64,000 nt of DNA from Mya arenaria (Eukaryota; Mollusca; Bivalvia; Myida; Myidae): positions 7,937,617 to 8,001,616 of the forward strand of contig NC_069125.1 of assembly GCF_026914265.1 (NCBI RefSeq), written 5' to 3'. Position 1 is the stretch's first letter. Each line of letters starts with the position of its first letter. The notes beneath the pieces are model-generated. The model searched no databases, was not told the DNA's origin, and saw only the letters and a program-made list of their open reading frames with translations. This document shows, piece after piece, positions 13,013-25,930 of the stretch. Position numbers and translations under genes: made by a program.

Positions 13013-13085
13013 ATAACAAACGTTTGAGTAATAGAGAATGGCTTAACGACGGTACAATGGAATTAGAACAAGATTATGGACAAAA

Positions 13086-14730
13086 ACAAAACAAACACCA
13101 ACACTGTTCAAGTTGAAAAATCAGTACATCAATACGTAAGATGACCTTATGTTCACCGATCCTTTTTGTATTCTTCGTGAATGAATTCGTCAAACTGTTG
13201 AAAAAGAATGGAGCAAGGGGAATACAACTTTTTCAAGATTGGAGAGAAACCGTTTCATTACTATTTGCGGATGATTTGGCCTCAACCTCAGATACAGTTG
13301 TCGGATTGTACAGAGACTTTTGAATTTGCTTAAAGAATTTACTGAAGATTTTAATCTTAAAGTCAACACACAAAAAACTAAAGTGATGGTATATAAAAAC
13401 GGCGGCAGTTTGTCTAGGCATGAAAAATGGTACTATGGGGAAGACCAACTAGAGACTGTTAATGGATTTGAATATGTGGGTGTTTACTTCTCAAGCCAGC
13501 TTTCTCTATATAAAATGACTAGTCAACAAGCACTTAAAGGAAAACGTGTATTGATTGCATTACTATCGAAATTACATAAATTCGGCCAACTACCCAATTC
13601 TGCGTATTTCAAAATATTTCACACAAAAATTATGCATAATCTCTTGAACGGCAGTGAAATATGGGGAACGGAAAGGCAGGCTTCTATTGAAATTATCCAA
13701 AAGTATGCCTGTAAACGAAACATGTATGTGCCACAGAAAACTAACAACTTGGTTGTTCTTGGAGATTGTGGGCGATTCCCCCTACACATAAACGGGTGTT
13801 AAAATATTGGGTTAAAATTCTCAGTATGGCAAATGACAGATATGTGAAGTTGGTTTATCAGATGCTTATAACGCTTCATTACGCGGGCCACAATAATTGG
13901 GCATCTCGTGTGAAGAGCATTTTAAACCATTTAGGATATGGACATGTATGGATTGAGCAAAAGGTTTACAATGAGAACAGTTTTATAGCAGCAGTGGTAC
14001 AGAGACTTAAGGACCAATACATGCAAGAATGGATAGCTCTAACTTCGGATAGTTCTAAACTTAAGTTGTATGTTCACATAAAAACAATATTGAGCATGAG
14101 TACTATTTAGACAAATTAACAATTAGAAGGTATAGAAGTTCACTAGCTAAATTCAGATGTTCTTCACATAAACTAGAAATTGAATACGGAAGATATTCAA
14201 ATACTCCATCGACTGAAAGACTATGTAAACTATGGTTTGGGGACTTAGGATCAGAGTATCATTTTGTAATTGTATGCCCTGTCTATTCTGATTTACGAAA
14301 GAAGTATTTACCGGCTAATTATTTTGAAAACCCAAGTATACATAAACTTTACAGTTTGCTTAGTACAAAATCAGAAAGCCTGTTACAAAATCTGTCATTG
14401 TTTGTATATTATGCTTTTATGCTAAGAGACGATCTCCTCAAATAATAGGAACTGAGGTAGCTGCACATGAAATCCAAGAAACGATATTCTGTGGAAGGAT
14501 TGTGTTAACAGGATTGTTGCTTTACCGGACTATTGTTTATCATGATAACATGTATAAGATATATGCAATCCAGAAATAACCTTTTTATAAAATACAGTGA
14601 AATATAATTTATGTATTAATAGCAAACCACTACGCTATATTAATGCTTTATTTGCCCTTTGGTGTTCGCAAATTTTGTTATGGGCCGATGGCCTTTGTCA
14701 AATAAACGTATGAAACGTAACGGAGATGGC
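13086..14730 (+). mobile_element. LINE fragment (RT and C-terminal part)
   Basis: 5'-truncated non-LTR retrotransposon. The first open frame (13141-13323) carries the end of the reverse transcriptase palm: SPILFVFFVNEF, then the catalytic box LLFADDLAS with the FADD version of YADD. The next frame (13320-13802) continues with VNTQKTKVMVYKNGG and GSEIWG, then 13766-14110 with NNWASRVK. From 14111 comes a region with SSHKLEIEYGR and a decayed zinc-knuckle-like C/H cluster (EYHFVIVCPVYSDLRKKY). At least two frame changes and stops show that it is dead. The 3' end near 14700 has GGGCCGATGGCC followed by AATAAACG. The family is the same as the pieces at 25140 and 43717. Confidence 0.85.
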
Positions 14731-15185
14731 CTTAGTCATGCTGGCATGTCCGCACGATAAATATATATGTATATATATATATACCCATAATCATTTTTGT
14801 TTGCTGTCAACACTAAAAAAACATTTTTGTTTTTTAATAAACGTTCTATACTTCACCATTATTTTTATAATTTAAACATGTTATGGGAATACCGCATGCT
14901 TGTTATCCAATTATTGCGTCAATTGCCACGTCATAATTTTAGATGTTGATTGATTACGGGAATATAGTTTTAGTTTCGACGGACTTGTCTCCCGTGAATA
15001 ATAATTAGATAATTAATGATATTTTCAACAACAAAATTTTATGTTAGTTGAAGTTGTGTCCCCACGTTCAAAACCGCGATAATGTGAGGTTGTGGTTGGG
15101 TTGCATTTTTGTTTTGTTGGAGTGCAAATACGTTTTAGTAAGTCATTGTGACTGAGCGTTCATATGAGTTGCTTTGCTCTGTTAT

Positions 15186-15412
15186 TTAAAGTGACACTCT
15201 TATTCAAAAATCAGTACAAACACATGTAAGACAAACATAAATTTTGAGTGATAAATGTTTAACTACTTACTAAAATATGCATTTAAGGAAAATTTTAATT
15301 ACTGATAACAAGATTATAATCCTGAAGTTAATAGCTTAAAACGTAAAAATATTAAATAATTGGTGAGTAATAAAATATTTACTGGGATATACTATCGTCT
15401 CATAAGCTTATC
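15186..15412 (-). mobile_element. TTAA MITE, family 1, partial
   Basis: Starts AAAGTGACACTCTTATTC, which is the inverted right end of family 1. It stops inside the element at the internal GATGATAGT-type region (here TATCGTCTCATAAG), so the left third is missing. Confidence 0.75.
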
Positions 15413-15676
15413 GCCAGGATAGTCCTGTTACTGACAATCAAAGGGCTGGTAGAATAATCCAGATTTCCTTTCCCATTATAGTACGGTGTAAAATATAATT
15501 TCGTAATGTATGTTATGTTTCCTAAATTAACCAATACAATCTATGTGTACATCCATGTGTTCAAGTTTTGCTGTGACTTGTATGTTTTATATTACTTAAT
15601 CATGCAAAATTATGTTTATGAATTGTGTATTTTGTTTGTAAAACTGATGCCCATATGGGCTTAGTTTTAAAATAAA

Positions 15677-15845
15677 GTTTGGTTTGTGGTCACCAAGCCG
15701 GACAAGTGGGTTTTCTCCGGGTTCTCCGGTTTCCCACACAACACAAGACCACACTCTCGCGTAAAAACATGCCAACGAGAGTGATTAATATAATGTTGTA
15801 ATAACTTGTTTAACAATCGTTGTAAAATAAATTTGTTTAAACAAA
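15677..15845 (+). mobile_element. SINE body, headless copy
   Basis: Central domain GTGGTCACCAAGCCGGACAA, then GTTTTCTCCGGGTTCTCCGG and CAAGACCACACTCTCGCG, ending GTAAAATAAATTTGTTTAAA. The fuller copy at 31975-32218 has the same body and tail behind a tRNA-like head. The strongly conserved central domain resembles those of widespread invertebrate SINE groups (perhaps Meta-type); that assignment is from memory. Confidence 0.7.
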
Positions 15846-16161
15846 ACTATCATGTGATTGCTTCTCTCATATTGTCACTCTCACGTCGTCCCCTTCACAG
15901 CTCGGGATGTCGTTATGAAATTTGGCCACTTTATAACATATAAGAAATGGTTAAAGATTTTTTACGTACTGACAAAAATAAATGGCTTGATGCAACAGTG
16001 TCATTAACAATCTCTAAGTGTTTTAATGTGTCTACATTAGATTGTATAAAATACTGGGCCAGCCACTGTTCAAATCTACCTCTTCACCTGATAAAAATCA
16101 ATACAATTGCCTACTGTTCTAGTAAATGTGTCGGAAAACTAAAGAGATTAATAATATCTGT

Positions 16162-16260
16162 CATGTGTTCCCGTTCCGGATAGAAAAATCCGACCCGAGG
16201 GCACCTGCGTTGCCGGGTAACGAGGCATGCCAATTTTTCTATCCGGAACCGACACACATG
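16162..16260. repeat. Hairpin element with GC-rich loop
   Basis: Arms of about 30 bp, CATGTGTTCCCGTTCCGGAT against ATCCGGAACCGACACACATG, extended by TAGAAAAATC. The loop contains GACCCGAGGGCACC and TTGCCGGGTAACGAGGCA. Two shorter hairpins follow at about 16578-16602 (CATCTGGC...GCCAGATG) and 16612-16665, so the whole 16160-16670 block may be one structured element. Confidence 0.65.
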
Positions 16261-16670
16261 ATATATATTTTTTCTAGCATACCTTTAATTACATTTTTTG
16301 TGAAGAAAATACATAAGAAAGCGCGTTTTTGTACATTTCATCAAAAAGCGCGTGCGATGATGTTTACTGACGTCATGACGCGCAGTAATTTGTATTCACT
16401 GCATACGTCAATAAGTTCCTTCGATATCACGTCTTTTAAGGGTTATTTTGTTTTGTTTTTAAGGAAAAAATTTGTAAAGTTAATGTTAATGGAACTCATC
16501 AATTGATATCTCATAACTATGGTTACATTTAGTGTTTAATAGAAGAAATTGAAAGTATTACGTCACAGCGCGTGACTCATCTGGCATGGGGGGATGCCAG
16601 ATGGAGTTTTCCAGCACGGCTGAATTCACCGGAAATGCCTATCCGGTGTGCTAGAAACTGCCTTCTCGTT

Positions 16671-18701
16671 TAACAAAATATAATGTTGACTTCTAAAATA
16701 ATTTGTGTTATATATATATATGTTTATACTTTTAAAAAAAAAAAAAACTAAAACTAAACGTATTCACTGCTCGTTGACAGTGTAGTGGTACGTCATTGAA
16801 CTGATCATGTCTTTTGTAGCTGCTGCAGTGACCTTCATTGTCATTTACATTTACGATACATATTGAGTGCGATATAATTAGCATCCGTATACTTCATAGT
16901 GTTGTTCTATATCGCAACGGCATTTCCAACGAAGTGAGAGTTTTGCACCAAGAACGCAAAGCAGGGCAGTAAAACTAGTAAAATAAAAAGTGTCATGTAC
17001 TACTTAGCTGTAAGTGACAGAAGTGTTGGTACACATGTTTCAAACTTTAGGTGTTGCAACAAAGCATATCGAGATATGCTATATACGACAATGAACTAGA
17101 GACACAAACGTATATACACAACATACACACATACAAACACCACAAACTGACCACACACGCATCCAAATAGTTTTACCAATAAATGATGGGATAACCGCAT
17201 TGGAAGGATCCGTAAAACACAGAATATAGTGGAATACGAGTCTACTAGGGTGACAAAGGCCAGGAATTAAAATGTTTCGAAGGTTCATGTTATATTGAGT
17301 TTTAAAGAACAACCCTTTTTAGGTATACAATTTTACATCCTTTGCGAAATGCTTTGTGGTAAGGAGTTGACAAAAGTCTAAGAAAAGAAGGTCTTATCAG
17401 ATTTCAGGATCAAAAGGAGTTTGCATTTATTATTTTTGGTGAGAAAACTGCCCTATCAACAACGGCATGTATTTTATGGCTGATATATTTTCATATAAGA
17501 AAGAAATTCAATAGATTATTCAAATTTAAGGTCGACAAATTTCATTTCATGATTACAAAAATGCAAATATCTTTCTTAAAATAGCTGTACTCCCAATAAA
17601 GCCACAAGACGTTGTTGCTAGGGAGGTTTTGACTATTTTGACACAAAACATTTTCATTTTGTATAAAAACATTTCTGAAAGTGATTTATGATTGAAACTG
17701 ATAAAATCTTCTTTCGTAAAATTTGCTCAACTTCAAAATACACCTACACATGCAGCAATATTGGTATGTATTATGCTTGCTATATATTAAACACAAAAAC
17801 TAAATTAAAAAATATGTTTGAGTCCGTTAAACGACATTTGCACTGGGGAAGGCCTGTTAACTAGTTGGTCATCGCCGTAGACCTGTCCGGGTATATACCT
17901 TGCACCTAAACTGTCCGTACACTACTATGGTTAGACTAAACTTTGATTTAAAGTTTAATTCAGTCACATCGAAAATGCACATTTTACTACAATCGTGACC
18001 TTGATATGAAATTGATATACTAATTGTCAAAAAATAGCACATGAAAAGGTACGCCTTTTGATATACCTATTGTCAAAATATAGAACATGAAATAGTACGT
18101 TCTTACATATACTAAATGTCCAAATAAATGGAACAAGAAATGGTACGGTAATAGGACGACATTGAATCTCATAATCTTAAGTAGTTTAATACTGTTATTA
18201 TAATTATATGCTTTAATACAAAAAAAAACACAAATACGCTGATCACAAAACAATGGATTGAAATATATGCACCCATTTAAAGAGAAACTTCAGACCCGAA
18301 TATAAACGTGATGCAAATATAGTTCATATTGATCGGCATGAAATATAAACATACAATTCGCAATATTTTAACATAAATTCGCAATTATAGTTATAAATAT
18401 TAGCAAAGGAATACATTTGTTTAGGTGGATATATATTAAAAAGTGTCAGTGCTGCAAGACAAATCTCTTTTCGTTACTTCATGATAAAACGAATGAAAAC
18501 TTACTGTGAAGTGTTATTTTTTTTATTTATTGCATTTAAGTTACTATACATCTTTACAGAATATTACACTAGCAAAGAAAAATGCATATATACTTATACA
18601 AAATATATGATGATGTTTTCTAAAGGAGTTATCCAAGAGATGCAGTTTCATCGATGTTAAAATATAAATTTCGAAGACTGATGTCAACAAATTAATTTTT
18701 A
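16671..18701. other. Intergenic, no gene seen
   Basis: AT-rich downstream flank of GST-B. An A(14) run lies at about 16735 and a duplicated AATTGTCAAAA.TAG.ACATGAAA.GTACG motif at 18023-18100. A minus-strand AATAAA at about 18520-18532 could be a distal poly(A) signal for GST-B. Confidence 0.35.
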
Positions 18702-21700
18702 TTATTCCGCTTCTTCAAATTTTTTCTTAAAAGCGGCGAAGGTTTCCATACATTCATCATAATGAGGTTGCAACTTCGCCTTCACTCTTTCGAACCAAGC
18801 CCCAACAACTTCGTTTTCCATATATAGGCTTTCTTCCTTAATTCCAGTTAACTGCGCTAACTCGCAGACTGCAGAAATGTCTGCAACGGATATTTCATCC
18901 CCGGCAATAAAAGGGCGATCCTTTAGGTAGTAGTCTCCGATGTGGGTCACAAATTTCTTCACTTCTTCTCTTAAAGTCTTGGCTCGTTCTTTATCTAGTG
19001 GTTCTTTTGTGAAATGACCAAAAACAATTTTATTTCGAACCTGAAACAATTCAATGTTTGTGTGGATACTGTTAAATCTCGACTTTTGGGTGTACTTTTT
19101 TTACTTTTTTCTTAGTAAACTTCGCCGTAATTACAAGACATCGTTATTGTCTGAACGTTTCCTATCCAATTCATATTAAATTATTGCGCTCAGGAAGAAC
19201 ATAGACAAATGTAAACTATGAATTTAATTTAGCCGAAATAATAGGCTGCTAGATTGGAAATAAAATTAACATAGATATAAAGCTTATGTCAAAAGCAGCC
19301 ATAAATCTTCCATGCAAGGATACACCACAGCAGAAAGCATAATAAAGTGAAAACATAATACAATATTCAATATCCTAAAATAAAAGAAGGGAAAAAAAGG
19401 TTAATCATAATAGCAAAGAACTTGTCCGACAAAAAGTAATAAAAGAACCGGGCGTGCGGGAGTGAGAAAACACACGTCCGAACCGGATTAAAACTAAAGA
19501 ACAAGTGAGAAAGGCGTCAAAATAAAGAAGGGCAGACAATTGAACATTAGGCAATGAGAAAGAGTTCCCTCCCTTAATAATTATTAAATATCCTCAAAAT
19601 TTGTTAATTTTTATATTGAAGTTTTATGTAATTAATAAATCACTCACTGTTCCAAGGAACAGATCGACGCATGGTTTCCTGACGCAAAGATGGTGCCAGT
19701 TTAGGAATTCATCCACGCGGGCCATTTGTTTGACGTCATTCCGAGGTAACCAGCTGTCAGCAACGTTGTTCTTCATAGCCAGATAACGCATAATGGCGAC
19801 GCTAGAAAGACAGGTGAATTTTAAGGGTCACGTATTTCTTCACATATTTAATTAGCCACATGTAAGCTATAAAACATTTATAAACATTTACAAAGATTGA
19901 CGCAAAAAGCTTACAATCCCTACCCTCTTAAGATAACAAAAGAAATCAAACTGCATTTTATTTCTCAATGACGTCATTTAATGGTAGCAAACTCTTCAAA
20001 AGGCTTTCTTAATATACGTTTGACTTAAAATTCTGTATAATTGTTTAGTCGTTTGAATAAATGCAACCGTTTGCAGAGTTTAATTTATTATGATTATATA
20101 TGATTTTCCAATTCGGTTATTAATATCAAATAAAAATTATTGGCCTAATTTCAAACATTGGGGTGTACCTTTCTACCAAAATGAAACCATCGTCATCGAT
20201 CAGAGGGAGTTTGTGGTATGGATTCTTCTTAACTAATTCTGGTTGGTTTTGTTCGCCTGAAATAAAGATTTTTAGTTTCCATTCATTTTAAATGTGTTTG
20301 TTCGGTTATTAGATAAATACAATAATACATTCTTGAAGACTGATCCAGACATAAAATAGGTCCAAAGTATAAAGACAGCCGATTCGTTTTGATGAGACTA
20401 TTAAGCTTTCCGATGCATGAATAAGCGCGTCGTAGTAAGCCATTTCTTAGAAAGTTAAATATCATCAAAATATTTTCGTTTCAGATAAGAGGCCATGCGT
20501 GCAGATATCTAACATGTAAGATAATTTACCAAATTTAAAAAAAAATAATGAAGTATTTGGTGATATTCTGACTTTGAAAAGCATTCGACTAGCAAGAGGA
20601 TCGCGGTAAAGATCGAACTTATGAAATAAACGCTTTTTAAATACAAAATACAATATACATATAGATGTTTGTTCTGTATCATTCACGCAATTGCGAAGTT
20701 TGCTTTTGTTGAGGGCTATAAATGGCACTGATTCTGGACATTACTACAATGCAGAAGCATTTATCACTGTGCATAATAACCTTTAGACATTCACCAGTCA
20801 TTGCTTATTATTCAGAGTTGCATGTGTGAATATATTGTTTTTTATTGAATGTGTGAGTGTATTGTTCCACCCGAGTGCGAAAGGTCTTGGATTCAAACCC
20901 CGGTTGCGTCAAACCGAAGACGTTAAAATATGGTACCAGTAGCTTCCTTGCCAAGCGCTCGGCATTAATAGGGTAGTACTGGGGTAAAGGTGTACTCTGT
21001 ACTGGTTAAACCTAGGAAAGTTATTTCTCCCACCTCGGATAAGTAGATCCAATAATTTAACCATGCTAGAAATTCTTTTCTCCCACCTCAGATAAGTAGA
21101 TCCAATCATTTAACCATGCTAGAAATTCTTATCTTGCCCACGGGCGAAGATAAAATGCCCGTATAGAACTGCTTTTTAATGGTCACCACATTGTAATTAC
21201 CTCCCTTGTTGAAGACTGTCGTTTGTAGCATCATGGAAACCTTGTCTTGTGGCAATATTTAGAACGCTAATTAATTATTTCTCGCTTCAAATGTCACCAT
21301 TAAACAGTTTTCACTCTCCTCAGAACTATTTGAAGACCGATTTGACTCTTAATATAATATGAATCACTGCGCGCACATCCATGACAACCACGAATTATCG
21401 CATATCCATACGCAATTATTTTCACTAAGCACAAAAGAGTTCCAGCAAAAAATATATTTTTACTTAATTTTGTCTAACTGAGGTGGGAGAAAACGCATCT
21501 ACCATAGCTACTCGTGTAAGATAGGTTCATCCCGAACCTCGCGCAGGGTGTTTTGCGGAAACTCGGTAAACCTCGTTTCCGCAAACACCCTACGCTCGGG
21601 TTGGAATGAACCTATCTTACACTCTCGACCATGGAAGATACTTATAATCCCGTGTATCCCGAGCACGTTAAAACCAAACAGGTATCTTCGCAAAGAGCTA

Positions 21701-22972
21701 GGGTATCGCACCCGGATCTCTTGTATCTCACTCTGTTTCTTCAAGTCTTCTAATACCTGGATTTGAATGGGTAATTGCAGTCACTTCTATCTCATGCTGC
21801 TTATTGCATTTCAACTCGATTTTGTCGCGATGGCGTCTAGGCGGTTATCAAGCCATAATGCAGCCAATAGGCGCGAGGACGAGGGCAGACTCAAATAAAA
21901 AAATAAAAAAAACATTATGATAAATAAAGCTATCGGTGTAATAAGATGGTCTATGTGGATATATCAAGTTGATTAATAAGATTTTATTAGTTGTGTTGTT
22001 TATCTTTAAATCATTTATTGTTTCATTGAGTGTATTATGGTCTTCAAATACCTCCATATTTCGATGTAGGTTAACATATGACATTTTAGTGAAGTAAATA
22101 AATGTTTATATTTGTCTTTCAAACAAATAAGGCTTTATAAAGTTCAAATCAACTTTTACAAATGTTAGAGGCAGGTTTTCGGAGTAATTTTGCAACGTTA
22201 CTGTTCTAAATCTTTCTATAAACGGAGCGAGTGCATTTTCATAATACATATTTGGTATTTAAGCATAAAGTATTGAGCATCGTTGTTTATTTAGATTGGG
22301 GCTTTAAGTCGACCATTTGATTTAATAACATCGGGGCGTATCATGGAACTTTAAGTTTAAAAAAGTATGTTTATTTTATTTGCATTATCACTAGGGTGAG
22401 AGTGGTCTAGTGGTATAGGTGCCCAGCTTTTAAACAAGAGGTTGTGAGTTCGATTCCCACCAGTTTAAGAGTATACTTGTGGTATAGATGTTCACCTCTC
22501 ATCAAAGAAGGCTGTGGCTTCAAAACCAACCAGGATGAGATTGTAATGTAAAGATGTCCGCCTTACAGCCACCAGGGTTAAGCAGGCTAGTGGCCTAGGT
22601 ATTCGTCTCTCACTCAAAAAGGTTGTAGGTTTGATTCACATCAATGATACTTTCTCATTTCTTTTCAAAATAGACACAGTACTGGTTTCTGCCCCGGTAA
22701 CGGACTCGAGGGTAAATTATATCAGCTTTCAGCTGTCTGAACAATAGAGCTAAATTAAATTAGTAAACAAACAAATCTTTTCAGACTCTTACTCAAGTAA
22801 CGGTATGAAAGTAATATGTTACTAATGGATGTAAAGTCCTTCCAACGAAGTATTACTTACCCTTCAACAGGTCAGTTACTTTCGGTGTGAAGTCGATGCC
22901 AGTAGCCTTCAGGAAAAGATAGACTGCCCGACAAGGCTGAGACCGAAGGTCGTAGTAAAACTCCACAAGCAT
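18702..22972 (-). CDS. GSTT1: Theta-class glutathione S-transferase B
   Basis: Coding exons, in order of translation: 22972-22861, 20256-20169, 19801-19648 and 19040-18702. They have GT-AG borders, phases 1, 2 and 0, and 693 bp joined (230 aa). It opens MLVEFYYDLRSQPCRAVY, close to the theta consensus (human GSTT1 has DLLSQPCRAVY by memory), with Ser 11 as the expected catalytic residue. Cis-Pro 55 is in HKLPLIDDDG and Glu-Ser is at 66-67. The C-terminal half has ARVDEFLNWHH and GDEISVADI and ends KKKFEEAE. A splice acceptor just upstream of the ATG (exon would begin at 22997) suggests a non-coding first exon further up. Its exon 3 is about 94% identical to that of GST-C although exon 2 is only about 70% identical. 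Intron 1 holds a SINE, a compound MITE and tRNA-like units. Confidence 0.95.
20838..21012 (+). mobile_element. tRNA-derived SINE, decayed
   Basis: Contains a B-box-like GGATTCAAACCCCGG followed by a non-tRNA body with GTACCAGTAGCTTCCTTGCC and GCTCGGCATTAATAGGG. The A-box head is poorly preserved. It lies in intron 1 of GST-B, directly before the MITE at 21022. Confidence 0.5.
21022..21646 (+). mobile_element. Compound MITE plus hairpin, copy 1
   Basis: The left end TTTCTCCCACCTCGGATAAG is partly duplicated at about 21077, and the right end of this module is CTGAGGTGGGAGAAAA near 21494. The flank then continues through CGCATCTACC into a 109-bp hairpin (21514-21622) with arms GTGTAAGATAGGTTCAT and ATGAACCTATCTTACAC. 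It ends in a tail that reaches GATACTTATAATC. The same order, inverted, recurs at 42002-42594, so module, hairpin and tail behave as one unit. Protein-like frames across the hairpin are artefacts of the inverted repeat. Confidence 0.75.
22394..22660 (+). repeat. Three tandem tRNA-like units
   Basis: Unit 1 (22394-22464) has a good A box (TGGTCTAGTGGTATAGG) and B box (GTTCGATTCCC) at tRNA spacing. Unit 2 (about 22473-22540) and unit 3 (about 22575-22650) are diverged versions (TTGTGGTATAG...GGCTTCAAAACC and CTAGTGGCCTAGG...GTTTGATTCAC). No convincing acceptor-stem pairing was found, so I read this as a tRNA-derived repeat rather than a tRNA gene. Confidence 0.6.
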
Positions 22973-22999
22973 AGTTCTTATAACACTTAGTGTTCTCCT
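22973..22999 (-). promoter_or_regulatory. 5' UTR and acceptor of GST-B
   Basis: CTCTTTGATAG|GAGAACAC would place a splice acceptor 25 bp upstream of the ATG. GST-C has TTTTTTTACAG|GAAGACC at the matching position, 23 bp upstream, with similar leader sequence. The first, non-coding exon was not located. Confidence 0.5.
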
Positions 23000-25139
23000 A
23001 TCAAAGAGTAAACATATTCTAACTTTCTAAGAAATTTAAATTTAAATTTAAAAAAAAAAAAAACACTGCGCAATGATAAATACATTACAAACTAAAAGAC
23101 AGGAAAGCTCATTCGATTGAAAACTCGGTGATAACAGTAACTGAGCACAGATACAAGACGTCACATTTTAACAAATAAAAATAAAAGAACAAAAACATCA
23201 AAATATTGTTGTTGCGGTAACTGCCTTATCATGGTAAGTGAAAATTAAGTAAAGATGATAAACTGGTGCGTACTTACCACAAAAAGTTCCTATTTGAAAT
23301 ACTGTCTACAATTAAATGTCAATGTGAAATGAATTGTTATGCAAACAGCGCTCTAGATATTAAACCTCTAACAAACATGCTATCACACGAAATGTGTATA
23401 GCGTATGAGTCATGTCCGCCCAAGATAACATAGAACATGGTGAAATAAATGGTATGCATGAAAATAGGTTAAGCAGCCTTGATAACAGCATCTCACAAAC
23501 TTTTATAAACTTTTTTTTTGAAAAAAACTTTTGATAAAAACAACGTATTCTTGATACCCCGAAAAGAAACGAATAAACGTCAATAACGAATAAACGTGCA
23601 TTTATTAATACACGAAATCCAAATAAGAATAAATACATTCAGAACGAATAATCGTGTATGTAATAATACACTGTCTGTAAATAAGCGTCCGATGTACTGC
23701 TCCTTTACTGGGATGGTATCAACAATCTTCTTAATCGGATATTAGTACGATGAAGGTAATCGGAGTGCCTGATATAAAAAGGACGAATACAGTTAACGAA
23801 TTCTTTGATGTATGACTTAAGTTGCATATTTAACCATCCCTTGTCCCAGTTGTCGGAAATATTCACGTTTTTACTCTAAAAGAAAATTGTCCAATCAATG
23901 ATGTTGATATAAATATGTTCATTAATTCGAAGACAGTTTTTGTATAGTAAAATATACTTGAGCGATTACTAAACATTTATTATGCGTCCAGTTCAGCTGT
24001 GCTTTGCTTAAATTATGACCCTTTTCAGATACCAAACAGTCTTTTTTGCTTTCAAAAAATAATTTTCAGAATATTTCTTTTGCATTAACATAATATATAT
24101 AATGCAATGAGTGAGTCTGGTAAATGAATGAGAAACTGGAGAAAGGGGGACCTTTATGTTAATGGCACATATGTGTGTTGCCTGATAAGATGAACTATGA
24201 TACTGGATCATTCTTAATGAGTTCAATCCATTATTCCTCGAAAAATAACAAAGTAGTTCATTGAAATAAAACTCTAAGAGCATGTGGCACACGGTATACA
24301 TTGTATTTACACTGTATTTCAATGCTGTATTTGTACTGGTTGTCAATTCAGAGTTCCACTGCAATTCTAAAAATAACTATTTAATATGTTTTTGAGAAGA
24401 GTACTAGTCTGACCAACGATGTGTTTACAGAAATATACTCTTGTCCTTACACTTGGCCAGTGGTTTAATTGAGCAAACTAAACATGTCATTTTTATTGCC
24501 AGAGTGTTAAATGGTCTGTGTTGTTACGGTGAATACTATTGCCTAAAAGCACAATAAGACTTGGTTAACAACCATGTGCCCCTTGCAGATGTTAGCTTGT
24601 AATTAGAGTTCCAACTGTATTGGCAATTCTGAATACTGCGAGAGGTTTCGAAACGTTACGTTTATGTGTACGTGTGAAATACGCCATCCGGGTTCAGTAC
24701 TTTATGCGACTATAAATTAATTGCCGCTCCTTTAATTAAATGACTCAAATAAAAATGTGAACTTGGGTCCGGGAACGGCGTTTATTGATACCTATCCATA
24801 CCTTTGTCAAGAAAAAACATATTTATAGTCCCTTATGCAATAAGAAAAAGAATGCACACATACATATTCAACGGTGAAACACTCATCTAAGAAAAAAATG
24901 TCACCCCGCTCCAATTTAAAAATAGATGAAAATTAAGCAATTAATTTATATTGGCATTATCGAAGTTATTAGCCTTGTAGGCAGGACCTATGACACATGT
25001 TAACATCGTGTTCTTCGCCATACATGTATGACACGGCTCGTGTGGCAATAAGGTCCTCTACATCACGAGTGAAGAGTTTTGTGAGAGGGTTGGTCAGACT
25101 CCCCGTTCAGATGAAATCATGAGGTTTCGCAAACGTTAA
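23000..25139. other. Intergenic, no gene seen
   Basis: AT-rich upstream flank of GST-B. The open frames at 23360-23638 and 24008-24364 (both minus) show no domain and no exon borders. Confidence 0.35.
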
Positions 25140-25930
25140 TTAAGGCCGAACGAACGAACGAACAAAAGTTTGTTCAATATAAGGCCTCCACTCCAGCCCA
25201 TACTACATGTTACAATGCAAATCAAATATACCAAAATGCATATATGTAACTAAATAAGTCTCTTGGTTAAGTGTTATTTATAGCTAACATGAGTTTATGA
25301 ACGTAAAAAGCAATGGATTTAATATGGGTAACATTTTCCGATGCCATCATATTATAGAAATGAACAATGTCAGCATTTCCAAGATACCAAGAAAACAAAT
25401 AATTTTCCCGGATGCCATTAAATCTTGAACACTTAAAAAATACATGATATTCATCTTCAATAACAAGTATGTCTTTATCCAATAAACAATAAATACAGAA
25501 GCGATCATTTCTATCAATACTAAAAAATCGACCAATTTCAATATGGAGTTTATGACTAGATGTTCTAAATCTAGCCAATAATTTTCGTACAGGAAACGGT
25601 AAACTGATATTAAGGTATCTTTCAACATTCAATAACGACTTAAAGCATTTATAAGTATCACAACGTGAGGAATTATTTACATCACCGAGCCATGTTTGTC
25701 TACAACAATCAGCAATTCTTGTTTTAAAATGATACATAAATATATTTATATCTCGAACATCCTGGACAATCCAGGCATACCCAAAGCCATATGTAAACAC
25801 TATTTCTTTTATATAAGTTGCCCAAGTACGCCTACCTAAACTATCCAGATTTTTTATCATAATATATGAATTTCTAGGGAATCTGTTTTCAGGCATTTGT
25901 AATTCTTTGCACCAAATGCAAGCTACATGT
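25140..25930 (-). mobile_element. LINE fragment, C-terminal part
   Basis: The minus-strand frame 25896-25267 (209 aa) aligns by eye with the C-terminal third of the LINE at 13086: RTWATYIKEIVFTYGFGYAW against NNWASRVK..LNHLGYGHVW, SSHKLHIEIGRF against SSHKLEIEYGRY, then a zinc-knuckle-like FCIYCLLDKD...EYHVFFKCSRF. This copy keeps the first two Cys, which the copy at 13086 has partly lost. The 3' end near 25145 has a short GTTC repeat. 5'-truncated and without RT. Confidence 0.8.

Noticed and set aside
13233-13448. Minus-strand frame opposite the LINE
   Set aside because: Antisense shadow of the reverse transcriptase region.
21508-21766. Facing frames on both strands sharing residues
   Set aside because: Mirror images caused by the hairpin arms.
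22394-22464. Functional tRNA gene
   Set aside because: A- and B-box motifs are present, but acceptor-stem pairing was not evident and diverged copies follow in tandem.
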